Shown here: positions 8,157 through 17,141 of the stretch, one piece after another
How the letters are laid out: every line of letters starts with the position of its first letter
How positions within the stretch are numbered: position 1 is the first letter of the stretch
Assembly (NCBI GenBank): GCA_947501355.1
Contig: CANMVA010000001.1
Span: forward strand, 186,001-250,000
Direction: 5' to 3'
Length of the DNA: 64,000 nucleotides
Source of the DNA: an uncultured Paracoccaceae bacterium
GTDB taxonomy: Bacteria; Pseudomonadota; Alphaproteobacteria; Rhodobacterales; Rhodobacteraceae
The notes under the pieces: model-generated
Database searches by the model: none
What the model was told of the DNA's origin: nothing
The model's input: the letters and a program-made list of their open reading frames with translations, nothing else
Made by a program: the position numbers and the translations under genes

Positions 8157-9035
8157 TCAGCCCAAAACGAAGGTTTCGCGGCTATAGCCCTGTACGTAAA
8201 GCAGCGCTGTGAGGTCGCCGTGATTGACCCGGACATTGCATTGCGCCGCAACCGCCGGTTTGGCATGCAGCGCGACGCCAAGGCCTGCACGGGTCAGCAT
8301 CCCCAGATCGTTCGCTCCATCGCCAACAGCGATGACATCCGCATCCGTGACCCCAAGCTTTTTCGTAAGATCATCAAGCGCTTGCACCTTGGCCTCGCGC
8401 CCCAGAATGGGGCGGCCCACATCGCCGGTCAGCTTGCCATCTTCAATGAGCAAAGTATTCGCGCGGTTCATATCGAACCCCAGTTGCGCCGCCACCGCGC
8501 TCGTAAACGCCGTGAACCCGCCTGAAACCAGCGCGGCATAGGCCCCGTTCGCCTTCATCGTCGCAAGCAGGGTCTTTCCACCCGGCATCAGCGTGATGCG
8601 ATGCGCCAAAACAGACTCTATTACAGAGGAATCGAGACCCTTTAGCAATCCAACCCGCTCAATCAGCGCGCCTTCAAAATCCAGCTCGCCATTCATCGCT
8701 CGGGCCGTAATGTCAGCAACGCGCGCGCCGACGCCCGCCTCATCGGCCAGCTCGTCAATGCACTCCTGCTGGATCATCGTGCTGTCCATATCCGCCAGCA
8801 GCAGCCGCTTTTTGCGGTTCTCAGAGGGGGAAATCACCAGATCGACCCCGTGCGCCTGAAGCTCTTTCCAGGTTGCTCCAGCGGTGCTGGGCTCCGCAGG
8901 AATCGCGAACTCTGCCGCCTCGTCGGGGGCCAACCAAACCGCGTCACCCCCACCCCATGCGTTGCGCAACGACTCGACCAAAGCCGGGTCCAGAGACGGG
9001 CGCGCTGGCGCAGTGAGCAAAGTGACGATCAGCAT
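8157..9035 (-). CDS. serB: phosphoserine phosphatase
   Basis: Last step of serine synthesis: hydrolyses O-phosphoserine. A 292-residue HAD-superfamily enzyme. The N-terminal 75 residues are a divergent ACT-like region. The catalytic motif is DMDSTMIQQECIDEL, followed by VSGGFTAFT and VGDGANDLGML, which supply motifs II and IV. The start is MLIVTLLTAP at 9035; the in-frame extension to 9071 would reach into the serC leader. The gene is divergent from serC across 158 bp and so shares a control region with it. Confidence 0.94.
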   Translation of the reverse strand: MLIVTLLTAPARPSLDPALVESLRNAWGGGDAVWLAPDEAAEFAIPAEPSTAGATWKELQAHGVDLVISPSENRKKRLLLADMDSTMIQQECIDELADEAGVGARVADITARAMNGELDFEGALIERVGLLKGLDSSVIESVLAHRITLMPGGKTLLATMKANGAYAALVSGGFTAFTSAVAAQLGFDMNRANTLLIEDGKLTGDVGRPILGREAKVQALDDLTKKLGVTDADVIAVGDGANDLGMLTRAGLGVALHAKPAVAAQCNVRVNHGDLTALLYVQGYSRETFVLG

Positions 9036-9119
9036 GACGGAAGTTTCCGATAGTGACAGGACAGGTCGCAAAAAGACGATTGAGCGGCGCTATAGCGACA
9101 TTTTTGCTGTTGTGAAAGC

Positions 9120-9190
9120 GCTCGTCCGTCCGTATTCCCGGCGACGGGACACCTCTCCCCAACGAGAGGCGCTTATCTGGAAGGGTAGCA
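9120..9190 (+). ncRNA. candidate serC leader RNA
   Basis: The region just before serC holds two compact hairpins: TCCCG-GCGA-CGGGA (9136-9149, with a GNRA tetraloop) and CCTCTC-CCCAAC-GAGAGG (9152-9169). The serC ribosome site GGAAGGG (about 9180) and ATG (9194) follow. A conserved serC leader motif has been described in alphaproteobacteria upstream of serC, and position and lineage fit. I cannot align it to the covariance model here, so the match is inference from position plus structure. Confidence 0.5.
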
Positions 9191-9193
9191 TCA

Positions 9194-10348
9194 ATGGCTA
9201 TTACGACACCGGCAACGCGGCCGGCAAATCCGCGTTTTTCTTCTGGCCCCTGCGCCAAACCCCCCACATGGACTCTGGACGCTTTGGCGGATGCCCCTTT
9301 GGGCCGCTCGCACCGCGCGGCTGTCGGCAAAGACAAGCTGAAAGCAGCGATCGAGACGACGCGCGAAGTGCTGGGCGTGCCGGCAGACTACAAGATCGGC
9401 ATCGTGCCCGCGTCCGACACCGGCGCTTATGAAATGGCGATGTGGTCGCTGCTTGGTGAACGCCCTACGCAGATGGTCGCTTGGGAAAGCTTCGGGACCG
9501 GTTGGGTCACCGATGCGGTCAAGCAACTGAAGATCGAAGCAGAGACGATTACTGCCGAATATGGTAAAATCGTCGACTTCACGACGCTCGATTTCGACAA
9601 GGACGTTTGCTTTACGTGGAACGGTACGACCTCGGGTGTGCGCCTGCCGAATGGCGATGCGATCCCCGCGGATCGTGCTGGTCTGACGCTCTGCGACGCG
9701 ACCTCCGCCGCCTTCGCGATGGACCTGCCCTGGGACAAGCTCGATGTCACAACCTTCAGCTGGCAAAAGGTGCTGGGTGGCGAAGCGGCCCACGGCATCC
9801 TGATCCTCAGCCCCCGCGCTGTTGAACGCCTTGAAAGCCATACGCCCGCATGGCCGCTTCCGAAAATCTTCCGCCTGACCAAAGGTGGCAAGCTGATCGA
9901 TGGCATCTTCACCGGGGCCACGATCAATACGCCCTCCATGCTCTGCGTCGAAGACTACCTCTTCGCTCTCGATTGGGCGAAATCCGTGGGCGGGCTGAAA
10001 GGCCTGATGGCCCGCGCCGATGCCAATGCGAAAGCTGTTTGGGAGTTCTGCGAAGCCAATGACTGGATCGACAACCTCGCCGTTGATCCCGCCACACGCT
10101 CGAACACGTCCGTCTGTCTGAAGTTCACCGACGCGCGCATCACCGACGGCGCTGCCTTTGCCAAGGCCGTCGCCAAGCGGTTGGAAGCCGAGGGTATCGC
10201 ACTGGATATCGGTGCCTATCGCGACGCCCCGGCTGGTCTGCGGATCTGGTGCGGCGGCACGGTCGAGACCTCGGATATCGAGGCGATGTTGCCGTGGCTC
10301 GCATGGGCATTCGAGACCGAGATCGAGGCACAAAAGGCAGCGGCGTAA
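9194..10348 (+). CDS. serC: phosphoserine aminotransferase
   Basis: A PLP enzyme that transaminates 3-phosphohydroxypyruvate with glutamate. 384 residues, of the alphaproteobacterial/Methanosarcina-like SerC subgroup. The N terminus [19 protein letters not shown] and the PLP lysine segment [14 protein letters not shown] are clear, with [17 protein letters not shown] just ahead of it. The C terminus matches the family ([14 protein letters not shown]). It is followed after 100 bp by serA on the same strand and preceded by the candidate leader RNA. Confidence 0.95.
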   Translation: MAITTPATRPANPRFSSGPCAKPPTWTLDALADAPLGRSHRAAVGKDKLKAAIETTREVLGVPADYKIGIVPASDTGAYEMAMWSLLGERPTQMVAWESFGTGWVTDAVKQLKIEAETITAEYGKIVDFTTLDFDKDVCFTWNGTTSGVRLPNGDAIPADRAGLTLCDATSAAFAMDLPWDKLDVTTFSWQKVLGGEAAHGILILSPRAVERLESHTPAWPLPKIFRLTKGGKLIDGIFTGATINTPSMLCVEDYLFALDWAKSVGGLKGLMARADANAKAVWEFCEANDWIDNLAVDPATRSNTSVCLKFTDARITDGAAFAKAVAKRLEAEGIALDIGAYRDAPAGLRIWCGGTVETSDIEAMLPWLAWAFETEIEAQKAAA

Positions 10349-10369
10349 ATCGCCCCTGCCGCCGATTTG

Positions 10370-10420
10370 TACATACACCTGCCATACGCAAGCCATACCG
10401 GAGCCATACCCGAACCATAC
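10370..10420 (+). repeat. five phased 11-bp repeats (CCATAC) before serA
   Basis: The heptamers TACATAC (10370), GCCATAC (10381), GCCATAC (10392), GCCATAC (10403) and ACCATAC (10414) recur at exactly 11-bp intervals in the 100-bp serC-serA gap, ending 28 bp before the serA ATG. The spacing is about one DNA helical turn, which would place all copies on one face. It may be a regulator-binding array or an unstructured mRNA leader. Confidence 0.7.
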
Positions 10421-10448
10421 GGCTTGCCACACCTAAAGGAGCGCCAAA

Positions 10449-12044
10449 ATGGCCCCCAAAGTTCTCGTCTCTGACAAGCTGTCAGAAACTGCTGTTCAGA
10501 TCTTCCGCGACCGCGGTATTGATGTCGATTTCGAGCCTGGCCTCGGCAAAGACAAAGACCGCTTGCTTGAGGTGATCGGCCAATATGATGGCCTCGCGAT
10601 CCGCTCTGCCACCAAGGTGACGGAGAAGATCCTTGCAGCGGCGGACAACCTCAAAGTCATCGGTCGCGCCGGGATCGGCGTCGACAATGTCGATCGCGAA
10701 GCCGCCTCCAAAAAAGGTGTGATCGTGATGAACACACCCTTCGGCAACATGATCACCACCGCCGAACATGCGATTGCCATGATGATGGCCGTGGCCCGTC
10801 AAATCCCCGAGGCGAACGCCTCAACCCACGCTGGCAAATGGGAAAAATCCCGCTTCATGGGGGTCGAGCTGACCAACAAGACGCTGGGTGTGATCGGCGC
10901 TGGCAACATCGGCGGCATCGTTTGCGACCGCGCCCGTGGCTTGAAGATGAAAGTCATCGCCTATGACCCCTTCCTGAGCGAAGAGAAGGCCGCGAAAATG
11001 GGCGTCGAAAAGGTCGAGCTGGAAGAGCTTCTGCCCCGCGCCGATTTCATCACGCTCCACGTCCCCAAGACCGAGCAGACCGCGAATATGCTGACGGCTG
11101 AACGCATCGCGACCATGAAAAAAGGCGTACGGATTATCAACTGCGCCCGCGGTGGTCTGGTCGATGAAGAGGCTTTGGCAGAGGCGCTTAAATCCGGCCA
11201 TGTCGCAGGTGCCGCCTTCGACGTCTTCGCCGTGGAGCCCGCCACCGAAAGCCCGCTCTTCAACCTGCCCAACGTCGTCGTGACCCCCCACCTCGGGGCC
11301 GCCACGACCGAGGCGCAGGAAAACGTCGCCCTGCAGGTGGCCGAGCAGATGTCGGATTATCTGCTGACCGGCGCTGTGACCAACGCGCTCAACATGCCGT
11401 CTGTTACGGCAGAGGAAGCCAAGGTCATGGGCCCGTGGATCAAGCTCGCCGATCATCTCGGGGCATTCATCGGGCAGATGACAGACGAGCCGATCAAGGC
11501 GATCAATATCCTTTATGACGGCTCCGTCGCGCAAATGAACCTTGAGGCGCTGAACTGCTCCGTCGTGGCTGGGATCATGAAGCGCACGAACCCGGACGTG
11601 AACATGGTCTCGGCCCCCGTCATAGCGAAAGAGCGGGGCATCAAAATCTCGACCACGAACCAGGACAAATCCGGCGCATTTGACGGCTATATCAAGGTGA
11701 CCGTGGTGACCGACAAGCGTGAACGCTCCATCGGCGGCACGGTCTTCAGCGATGGTAAGCCGCGTTTCATTCAGATCAAAGGCATCAATATCGACGCCGA
11801 AATCGGGGCGCATATGCTTTACACGACGAACGAAGATGCACCCGGAATCATTGGCCTTTTGGGGCAGACGATGGGGCAAAACAACGTCAACATCGCCAAC
11901 TTTACCTTGGGCCGCAACGAAGCCGGAGGGGAGGCGATTGCCTTGCTCTACATCGACGAACCGGTCGCGGCTCCGATCCTCAAGCAGTTGGAAGACACTG
12001 GCAAGTTCACGCAAGTCAAACCCTTGCAATTCGACGTGGCCTAA
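10449..12044 (+). CDS. serA: D-3-phosphoglycerate dehydrogenase
   Basis: First step of serine synthesis: NAD-dependent oxidation of 3-phosphoglycerate. A 531-residue long-type enzyme. It has an N-terminal substrate domain, an NAD-binding domain with GVIGAGNIGGIV, catalytic-region segments INCARGGLVDEEAL and VTPHLGAATTEAQENVA, an intervening allosteric substrate-binding domain and a C-terminal ACT domain (HMLYTTNEDAPGIIGLLG), which usually mediates serine feedback inhibition. The ribosome site AAAGGAG sits at about 10435-10441. An intrinsic terminator follows at 12056. Confidence 0.97.
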   Translation: MAPKVLVSDKLSETAVQIFRDRGIDVDFEPGLGKDKDRLLEVIGQYDGLAIRSATKVTEKILAAADNLKVIGRAGIGVDNVDREAASKKGVIVMNTPFGNMITTAEHAIAMMMAVARQIPEANASTHAGKWEKSRFMGVELTNKTLGVIGAGNIGGIVCDRARGLKMKVIAYDPFLSEEKAAKMGVEKVELEELLPRADFITLHVPKTEQTANMLTAERIATMKKGVRIINCARGGLVDEEALAEALKSGHVAGAAFDVFAVEPATESPLFNLPNVVVTPHLGAATTEAQENVALQVAEQMSDYLLTGAVTNALNMPSVTAEEAKVMGPWIKLADHLGAFIGQMTDEPIKAINILYDGSVAQMNLEALNCSVVAGIMKRTNPDVNMVSAPVIAKERGIKISTTNQDKSGAFDGYIKVTVVTDKRERSIGGTVFSDGKPRFIQIKGINIDAEIGAHMLYTTNEDAPGIIGLLGQTMGQNNVNIANFTLGRNEAGGEAIALLYIDEPVAAPILKQLEDTGKFTQVKPLQFDVA

Positions 12045-12055
12045 CGCCAAGAGAT

Positions 12056-12080
12056 AGGGCGGCCTTCGGGTCGCCCTTTT
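12056..12080 (+). terminator. serA intrinsic terminator
   Basis: The 8-bp stem GGGCGGCC (12057-12064) with GGTCGCCC (12069-12076) around a TTCG tetraloop, extended by A-T at the base and followed by TTTT. It lies 12 bp after the serA stop. Confidence 0.88.
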
Positions 12081-12098
12081 CATTTCGAGGACCGTCAG

Positions 12099-12818
12099 AT
12101 GCTGTATTGCGTTGGGGATATCCACGGACACAAAGATCAGCTTGATATAGCTCTGGAGCGGATTGAAGCCGATGGCGGGCCGATGGCTTCAGTCGTCTTT
12201 CTGGGCGATTACATCGACCGTGGGCCCGAGAGCCGCAGTGTAGTTCAAACGCTTTTCGATGGAATTGCTGAGGGGCGCGATTGGGTAGCCCTGAAAGGCA
12301 ATCATGACCGCTATCTGGTCGATTTCATCGCTGATCCGACCTACCGCGATCCGAAGATGCGGGCGGGCTACACGTGGTTTGACCAGCGCATCGGCGGGAA
12401 CGCTACGCTGGCCTCTTACGGCGTGGATATGTCGAACAGTCGGCCTTTGGAAGACATCCACGCAGAGGCCTGCGCCAAGGTGCCGGAGGCACATATCGCG
12501 TTTATCAAAGGGTTGCCCACGCTGCATGTGACCGAAGATCTGATCTGCGCGCATGCAGGCCTCCGCCCCGGCGTGGCGTTAGACAATCAGGACGAAGAAG
12601 ACCTGCTCTGGATCCGCGAAGAATTCCACGATGACCCCCGCGACTACGGGCGACTGGTCGTGCATGGGCATACCGCGCTGGAGGCACCGCAGCATTTCGG
12701 CAACCGCGTCGACCTGGATGGCGGCGCCGGGTTTGGACGCCCGCTGACCGCCGCGGTTTTTGACGGGCGTGACTGTTGGGTGCTGACCGACGCAGGCCGC
12801 GAGCCTCTGACGCCCTAA
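12099..12818 (+). CDS. PrpA-like metallophosphoesterase (Ser/Thr phosphatase family)
   Basis: A 239-residue calcineurin-type phosphoesterase with the three signature blocks in order: GDIHGH at residues 6-11, [11 protein letters not shown], and GNHDRYL. A later HAGLRPG and VVHGHT complete the dinuclear metal site. The family includes bacterial PP1-like protein phosphatases and diadenosine tetraphosphatase-like enzymes; the substrate here is not decidable. It lies between the serA terminator and the threonine dehydrogenase gene, whose stop codon it overlaps by 4 bp at CTAA (12815-12818). Confidence 0.88.
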   Translation: MLYCVGDIHGHKDQLDIALERIEADGGPMASVVFLGDYIDRGPESRSVVQTLFDGIAEGRDWVALKGNHDRYLVDFIADPTYRDPKMRAGYTWFDQRIGGNATLASYGVDMSNSRPLEDIHAEACAKVPEAHIAFIKGLPTLHVTEDLICAHAGLRPGVALDNQDEEDLLWIREEFHDDPRDYGRLVVHGHTALEAPQHFGNRVDLDGGAGFGRPLTAAVFDGRDCWVLTDAGREPLTP

Positions 12819-13852
12819 CGCCAGTCCAGAACAACCTTCCCGCTGCTGCCGGATTTCATCGCAGCAAAGCCTTCCGCGTAGTCATCTGCGGCAAAGCGAT
12901 GGGTAATCACCCGGCTCACATCCAGCCCGTTTTGCAACATCGCGATCATCTTGTACCACGTCTCGAAAATCTCGCGCCCGTAGACGCCTTTGATCGTGAT
13001 CGCCTTGAATACGATGCGGGACCAGTCGACAGGGCTCTTGCCCGGCGGAATGCCCAAAAGGGCGATGCGACCGCCCATCACAAGCGCCTCCACCATCTGA
13101 TCCAAGGCGCGCTGGTTGCCCGACATTTCCAGCCCGACATCGAAGCCTTCGGTCATCTTCAGTCGGGCGCGCACATCGCCCAGGTCTTCGGTGGCTACAT
13201 TCACAGGCGTGACGTCCGTCACCTCCTCCGCCAGCTTCAGGCGATCCGCGTTGATATCGGTGATCACCACATGCCGCGCGCCGACATGGCGGGCGATGGC
13301 AGCGGCCATGATGCCGATGGGGCCCGCCCCTGTTATCAGAACATCCTCCCCCACCAGATCGAAGCTGAGCGCGGTATGCACGGCGTTGCCCAGCGGATCG
13401 AGGATCGCGCCGATATCGTCGGAAATATCATCGGGCAGCGGAACCACGTTGAACGCAGGCAGCCGCAGGTATTCGGCAAAGGCCCCCTGTTCATTCACGC
13501 CAATCCCGCGCGTTTCGGGGTCCAGGTGAAAGCGCCCGGCCCGGCTGGCGCGGGACGACCGGCCAATCAGATGCCCTTCGCCCGAGACGCGCTGACCGAT
13601 CTCAAGATCGGTCACGTTGCGGCCCAGCTCGACAATCTCGCCAGCGAATTCATGACCCGTGATCAGCGGTAAAGGCACCGCGCTTTCGGCCCAGCTGTCC
13701 CAGTTCCAGATGTGGATATCAGTGCCGCAGACCCCTGTCTTACGCACGCGGATCAGCACATCATCCGGGCCAATTTCAGGCACAGGCGCGCGCACCAGCG
13801 ACAGACCTTCGACCGGGGCGTCCTTCATCAGGGCTTTCATCTGGTTGCTCAT
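12815..13852 (-). CDS. tdh: L-threonine 3-dehydrogenase, structural zinc site lost
   Basis: A 345-residue medium-chain zinc dehydrogenase that oxidises threonine to 2-amino-3-ketobutyrate with NAD. Catalytic-zinc ligand candidates are Cys42 ([13 protein letters not shown]) and His67-Glu68 (GHEFAG). The NAD site is [13 protein letters not shown]. Threonine dehydrogenases normally carry four structural-zinc cysteines after GEGH. Here residues 97, 100, 103 and 111 are Gly, Ser, Ser and Asp ([21 protein letters not shown]), so that zinc cannot bind. The start at 13852 ([10 protein letters not shown]) has AAGGAGG upstream; a longer frame to 13936 is rejected. The gene is divergent from the thiolase gene. 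Confidence 0.9.
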   Translation of the reverse strand: MSNQMKALMKDAPVEGLSLVRAPVPEIGPDDVLIRVRKTGVCGTDIHIWNWDSWAESAVPLPLITGHEFAGEIVELGRNVTDLEIGQRVSGEGHLIGRSSRASRAGRFHLDPETRGIGVNEQGAFAEYLRLPAFNVVPLPDDISDDIGAILDPLGNAVHTALSFDLVGEDVLITGAGPIGIMAAAIARHVGARHVVITDINADRLKLAEEVTDVTPVNVATEDLGDVRARLKMTEGFDVGLEMSGNQRALDQMVEALVMGGRIALLGIPPGKSPVDWSRIVFKAITIKGVYGREIFETWYKMIAMLQNGLDVSRVITHRFAADDYAEGFAAMKSGSSGKVVLDWR

Positions 13853-13952
13853 GGCATCCTCCTTGATCAGGATCATGACAGCACAGGACGAAACGTCATA
13901 GTTACTTGCGACATCACGCGGGATAGCTTGCGACACTTACTGGAGGAACCAC

Positions 13953-15128
13953 ATGACTGATATCGTAATTCTCGGCGGCGCACGGACCGCAATCGGCGCG
14001 TTTGGCGGATCGCTGGCGGGGACAGCTCCGATTGATCTGGGCACCGTCGCCGCAAAAGCCGCGATGGAGCGGTCGGGCGTCGAAGGCGGTCAGGTCGGTA
14101 ATGTGGTCTTCGGCCATGTCATAAACACCGAGCCGCGCGATATGTATCTGTCGCGGGTGGCCGCGATGCAGGCGGGCGTGCCTGACACGGTGCCTGCGAT
14201 GAACGTGAACCGGCTGTGCGGGTCGGGCGTCCAAGCGATTGTGTCCGTGATCCAGTCGCTGTCGATGGGCGACGCTGATTTCGGTCTGGCAGGCGGTGCC
14301 GAAAGCATGAGCCGCGCACCCTATACGCTGCCCGCCGCGCGCTTTGGGCAGAAGATGGGCGATGCGGGCGCGGTCGACATGATGGTCGGTGCGCTTAGCT
14401 GTCCGTTTGGCACGGGGCATATGGGTGTCACCGCCGAGAATGTCGCGGCAGAGCATGACGTGACCCGCGAACAGCAAGACGCCTTTGCCCTGGAGAGCCA
14501 GCAACGTGCTGCGGCGGCGATTGAGGCCGGCCATTTCGCGTCGCAGATCGCTCCGGTCGAGGTGCGTGTGAAGCGCGATATGGTGCCGTTTGAGGTGGAC
14601 GAGCACCCCAAGGCGACCACACTTGAGGCGCTTGGCGGTCTGCGCACGGTTTTTCAGAAAGACGGCACGGTCACGGCGGGCAATGCGTCGGGCATCAATG
14701 ATGGTGCAGGCGCTGTGGTCCTCGCGACGGCAGACGCCGCCGAGAAGGCCGGTCTGACGCCGAAGTTCCGCGTGTTGGGCTATGCCCATGCCGGTGTGCG
14801 GCCCGAGGTGATGGGCATTGGCCCGGTTCCGGCGGTCGAGAACCTGTTGGAACGCACCGGGCTGTCGGTCGGCGCTTTCGACGTGATCGAGTCGAACGAG
14901 GCGTTTGCCGCGCAGGCATTGGCTGTGACCAAAGGGCTTGGGCTGGACGCCTCCAAAGTGAACCCCAATGGCGGCGCGATTGCATTGGGGCATCCCGTGG
15001 GGGCCACCGGCGCGATCATCACCGTGAAGGCGATGTATGAGCTGGAGCGGATCCAAGGCTCCAAAGCGCTGATCACCATGTGTATCGGTGGTGGTCAGGG
15101 CATCGCGCTGGCGATTGAGCGGATGTAG
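13953..15128 (+). CDS. acetyl-CoA C-acyltransferase / beta-ketothiolase
   Basis: A 391-residue thiolase. The acylated nucleophile is Cys89 (NVNRLCGSGVQAI). The other catalytic elements are NEAFAAQ, GGAIALGHPVGATGA and the C-terminal CIGGGQGIA carrying the second Cys. Substrate blocks resemble PhaA/BktB-type enzymes, which condense or cleave acetoacetyl-CoA and longer ketoacyl-CoA. Polyhydroxybutyrate synthesis or beta-oxidation are both possible, and no pha or fad neighbour is present. The ribosome site TGGAGGAA precedes the ATG. The gene ends 3 bp before the convergent pbpC. Confidence 0.93.
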   Translation: MTDIVILGGARTAIGAFGGSLAGTAPIDLGTVAAKAAMERSGVEGGQVGNVVFGHVINTEPRDMYLSRVAAMQAGVPDTVPAMNVNRLCGSGVQAIVSVIQSLSMGDADFGLAGGAESMSRAPYTLPAARFGQKMGDAGAVDMMVGALSCPFGTGHMGVTAENVAAEHDVTREQQDAFALESQQRAAAAIEAGHFASQIAPVEVRVKRDMVPFEVDEHPKATTLEALGGLRTVFQKDGTVTAGNASGINDGAGAVVLATADAAEKAGLTPKFRVLGYAHAGVRPEVMGIGPVPAVENLLERTGLSVGAFDVIESNEAFAAQALAVTKGLGLDASKVNPNGGAIALGHPVGATGAIITVKAMYELERIQGSKALITMCIGGGQGIALAIERM

Positions 15129-15131
15129 GCT

Positions 15132-17141
15132 CTAATCCAGCCAAACTCGCGTGCGGGCAGACTGTCCGCGCGCATCAATGACGGATAGTGTTGCGGCCCC
15201 ACGGGTCAGGTTTGCGAGTTGAATATCGCGATCATATGATCCCGTGTGCGCAGGTTTGCCATTCAGCAGAACCGTGAAAGGCGCGTGGCCGTCGCGGATC
15301 TTGAGCGTCAGAGTTTGGGCGTTCTCCAAAACAGCGCCATCGGGCGGGAAGGCGACAACGGGCGCGTTGGTGCGAAGAGGCGCTCGGTCAAAGCGCTGCA
15401 AGGGCGCTGGCAGTTGTGCGCCGCTGACAATCAGCGTTGAGGGCGGTGGTGGCGGCAAGGCCGTACGCTTGGGCGTGATATGACCGAAGGCTTCAAACAG
15501 GATCGGTGCGGCAAGGTCACCGCCGAAAGCTCCGGGAACTGGCGTGCCGTCCGGGCGGCCCATCCAAACGCCAATCACATGCGCGCCGTCATAGCCGATG
15601 GCCCAAGCATCGCGATGCCCGTATGAGGTGCCGGTCTTGAAGGCGACCTGACCCACCTCTTGCCCGGTCGGAGGGCGCACTCCAGCAAGGATGTGGCTGA
15701 CATGCCACGCGGCTGATGGGGTTAGAATTCGAGGCTTTCGGGCAATGTTAGTGTCTTTATTTGTCCGCAACGCCAGAGCCTGCCCCCCATTGGCGAACCC
15801 GGCGTAGAGCTGCACCAGATCATGGAGACTGACACCCACACCGCCCAGAGAAATCGCTAGACCAGGGCTAGTGCCGGGCAGGTCAGGTTGCATCCCGGCA
15901 ACACGCATCTTGGCGTAGATGCGATTGGGGCCAAGTCGCTCCGACAAGGCAACAACAGGGATGTTGAGCGAGAGCTGCAACGCATCGCGCACCCGCAACT
16001 CCCCACGATAGAGGCCGTCGAAGTTTTGCGGTGCATAGGTCCCGAATTGCGTGGGCCGATCAGCGATCAGCGTTTCGGGATGGGCCAGTCCATTGCCGAA
16101 CGCCATGCCATAGATCAGCGGCTTCAGCGTGGAACCGGGCGAGCGCACTGCGCGGGTCATATCGACAAAGCCTGCGCGCCCGTCGGCGGCATAGCCCGCA
16201 GACCCGACTGAGGCGAGAACCTCCCCTGTGCGATGATCAGCGGCGAGGATCGCGATGGACATACGCGGATCATGGCCGCGCAGCGCTTTGCGGGCGAGGA
16301 TCTTGAGGCGCTGTTGCAAGGCGGCGTCCAGCGTCAGGTGATGGGTCCGGGTCAGCGGCGCGTCGGCACGCAAGCGGTCGGTCAAATGGGGCGCGATTTG
16401 AGGGATCGCGCGGCGTGTCATTGGGATGGGTTCGGACAGCGCGGCGCGGCGCGCGTCCTCCGTGAGGGGCGCGCGGGCAAGGACGCGTTCGCGGGCTGTC
16501 TGTGCCGCAACTTGTGCGCGGTCAGGACGGCGCGCTTCGGGGGCTTGCGGGAGGGCAACAAGCAAGGCGGCTTCGGCATCGGTCAGGCGCTTTGGCTCTT
16601 TGCCGAAATAGGCGAGAGAGGCGCTGCGCAGGCCTTCGATGTTGCCACCAAAGGGCGCGCGGTTGAGATAGAGCGTCAGGATCTCGTCCTTACTCAAGCG
16701 CCGCTCCAACGCCAGCGCCACTCGTATCTGGCGCAGCTTGCCAGACCATGCTGCCGTGCCGCTCTGCTCTAGCAACCTGGCGGTCTGCATGGTGAGCGTG
16801 GACGCGCCGGAGACGACTTCGCGATGCCACAGCGCTTGGCCGGAGGCTCGGATCATGGCCAGCGGATCAACGCCGGAATGGGTGCGAAAGCGCTTGTCCT
16901 CGTAGGCGATCAGCATGTCGATATGGTCGGGGTCCACGGCTTCAAGCGGTGTGTTCAGACGCCACAGCCCGTCCTCGACCGTGTACGCGCGTAGAAGGGT
17001 GCCATTACGGTCGCGCATCTCGGTCGAGGTGTCGAGTGCTAGGGGCGGCAGAACCGTCTGATCGACCCATAAATCGACCCTATCCCGGCCTAAAGCGGCC
17101 AAGTAGAGCGTCAACGCCAGGAGGAAAAGGAGGCGACTCAT
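15132..17141 (-). CDS. pbpC: penicillin-binding protein 1C
   Basis: A bifunctional class A penicillin-binding protein of 669 residues. It has an N-terminal membrane anchor (SRLLFLLALTLYLAALG), a GT51 glycosyltransferase domain (EDKRFRTHSGVDPLAM, GASTLTMQTARLLE) and a transpeptidase domain with SxxK in RSPGSTLKPL, SxN in LQLSLNIPV and KTG in FKTGTSYGH. The C terminus is the BiPBP_C beta domain (VSGAQLPAPLQRF to the end). Its ATG (17141) overlaps the TGA of the upstream macroglobulin gene as ATGA, so translation is coupled, matching the A2M-PbpC pairing known from E. coli (yfhM-pbpC). Confidence 0.95.
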   Translation of the reverse strand: MSRLLFLLALTLYLAALGRDRVDLWVDQTVLPPLALDTSTEMRDRNGTLLRAYTVEDGLWRLNTPLEAVDPDHIDMLIAYEDKRFRTHSGVDPLAMIRASGQALWHREVVSGASTLTMQTARLLEQSGTAAWSGKLRQIRVALALERRLSKDEILTLYLNRAPFGGNIEGLRSASLAYFGKEPKRLTDAEAALLVALPQAPEARRPDRAQVAAQTARERVLARAPLTEDARRAALSEPIPMTRRAIPQIAPHLTDRLRADAPLTRTHHLTLDAALQQRLKILARKALRGHDPRMSIAILAADHRTGEVLASVGSAGYAADGRAGFVDMTRAVRSPGSTLKPLIYGMAFGNGLAHPETLIADRPTQFGTYAPQNFDGLYRGELRVRDALQLSLNIPVVALSERLGPNRIYAKMRVAGMQPDLPGTSPGLAISLGGVGVSLHDLVQLYAGFANGGQALALRTNKDTNIARKPRILTPSAAWHVSHILAGVRPPTGQEVGQVAFKTGTSYGHRDAWAIGYDGAHVIGVWMGRPDGTPVPGAFGGDLAAPILFEAFGHITPKRTALPPPPPSTLIVSGAQLPAPLQRFDRAPLRTNAPVVAFPPDGAVLENAQTLTLKIRDGHAPFTVLLNGKPAHTGSYDRDIQLANLTRGAATLSVIDARGQSARTRVWLD

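Noticed and set aside
10370-10420. CRISPR array in the serC-serA gap
   Set aside because: Units are 11 bp with no spacers, far shorter than CRISPR repeats, and no cas genes are near.
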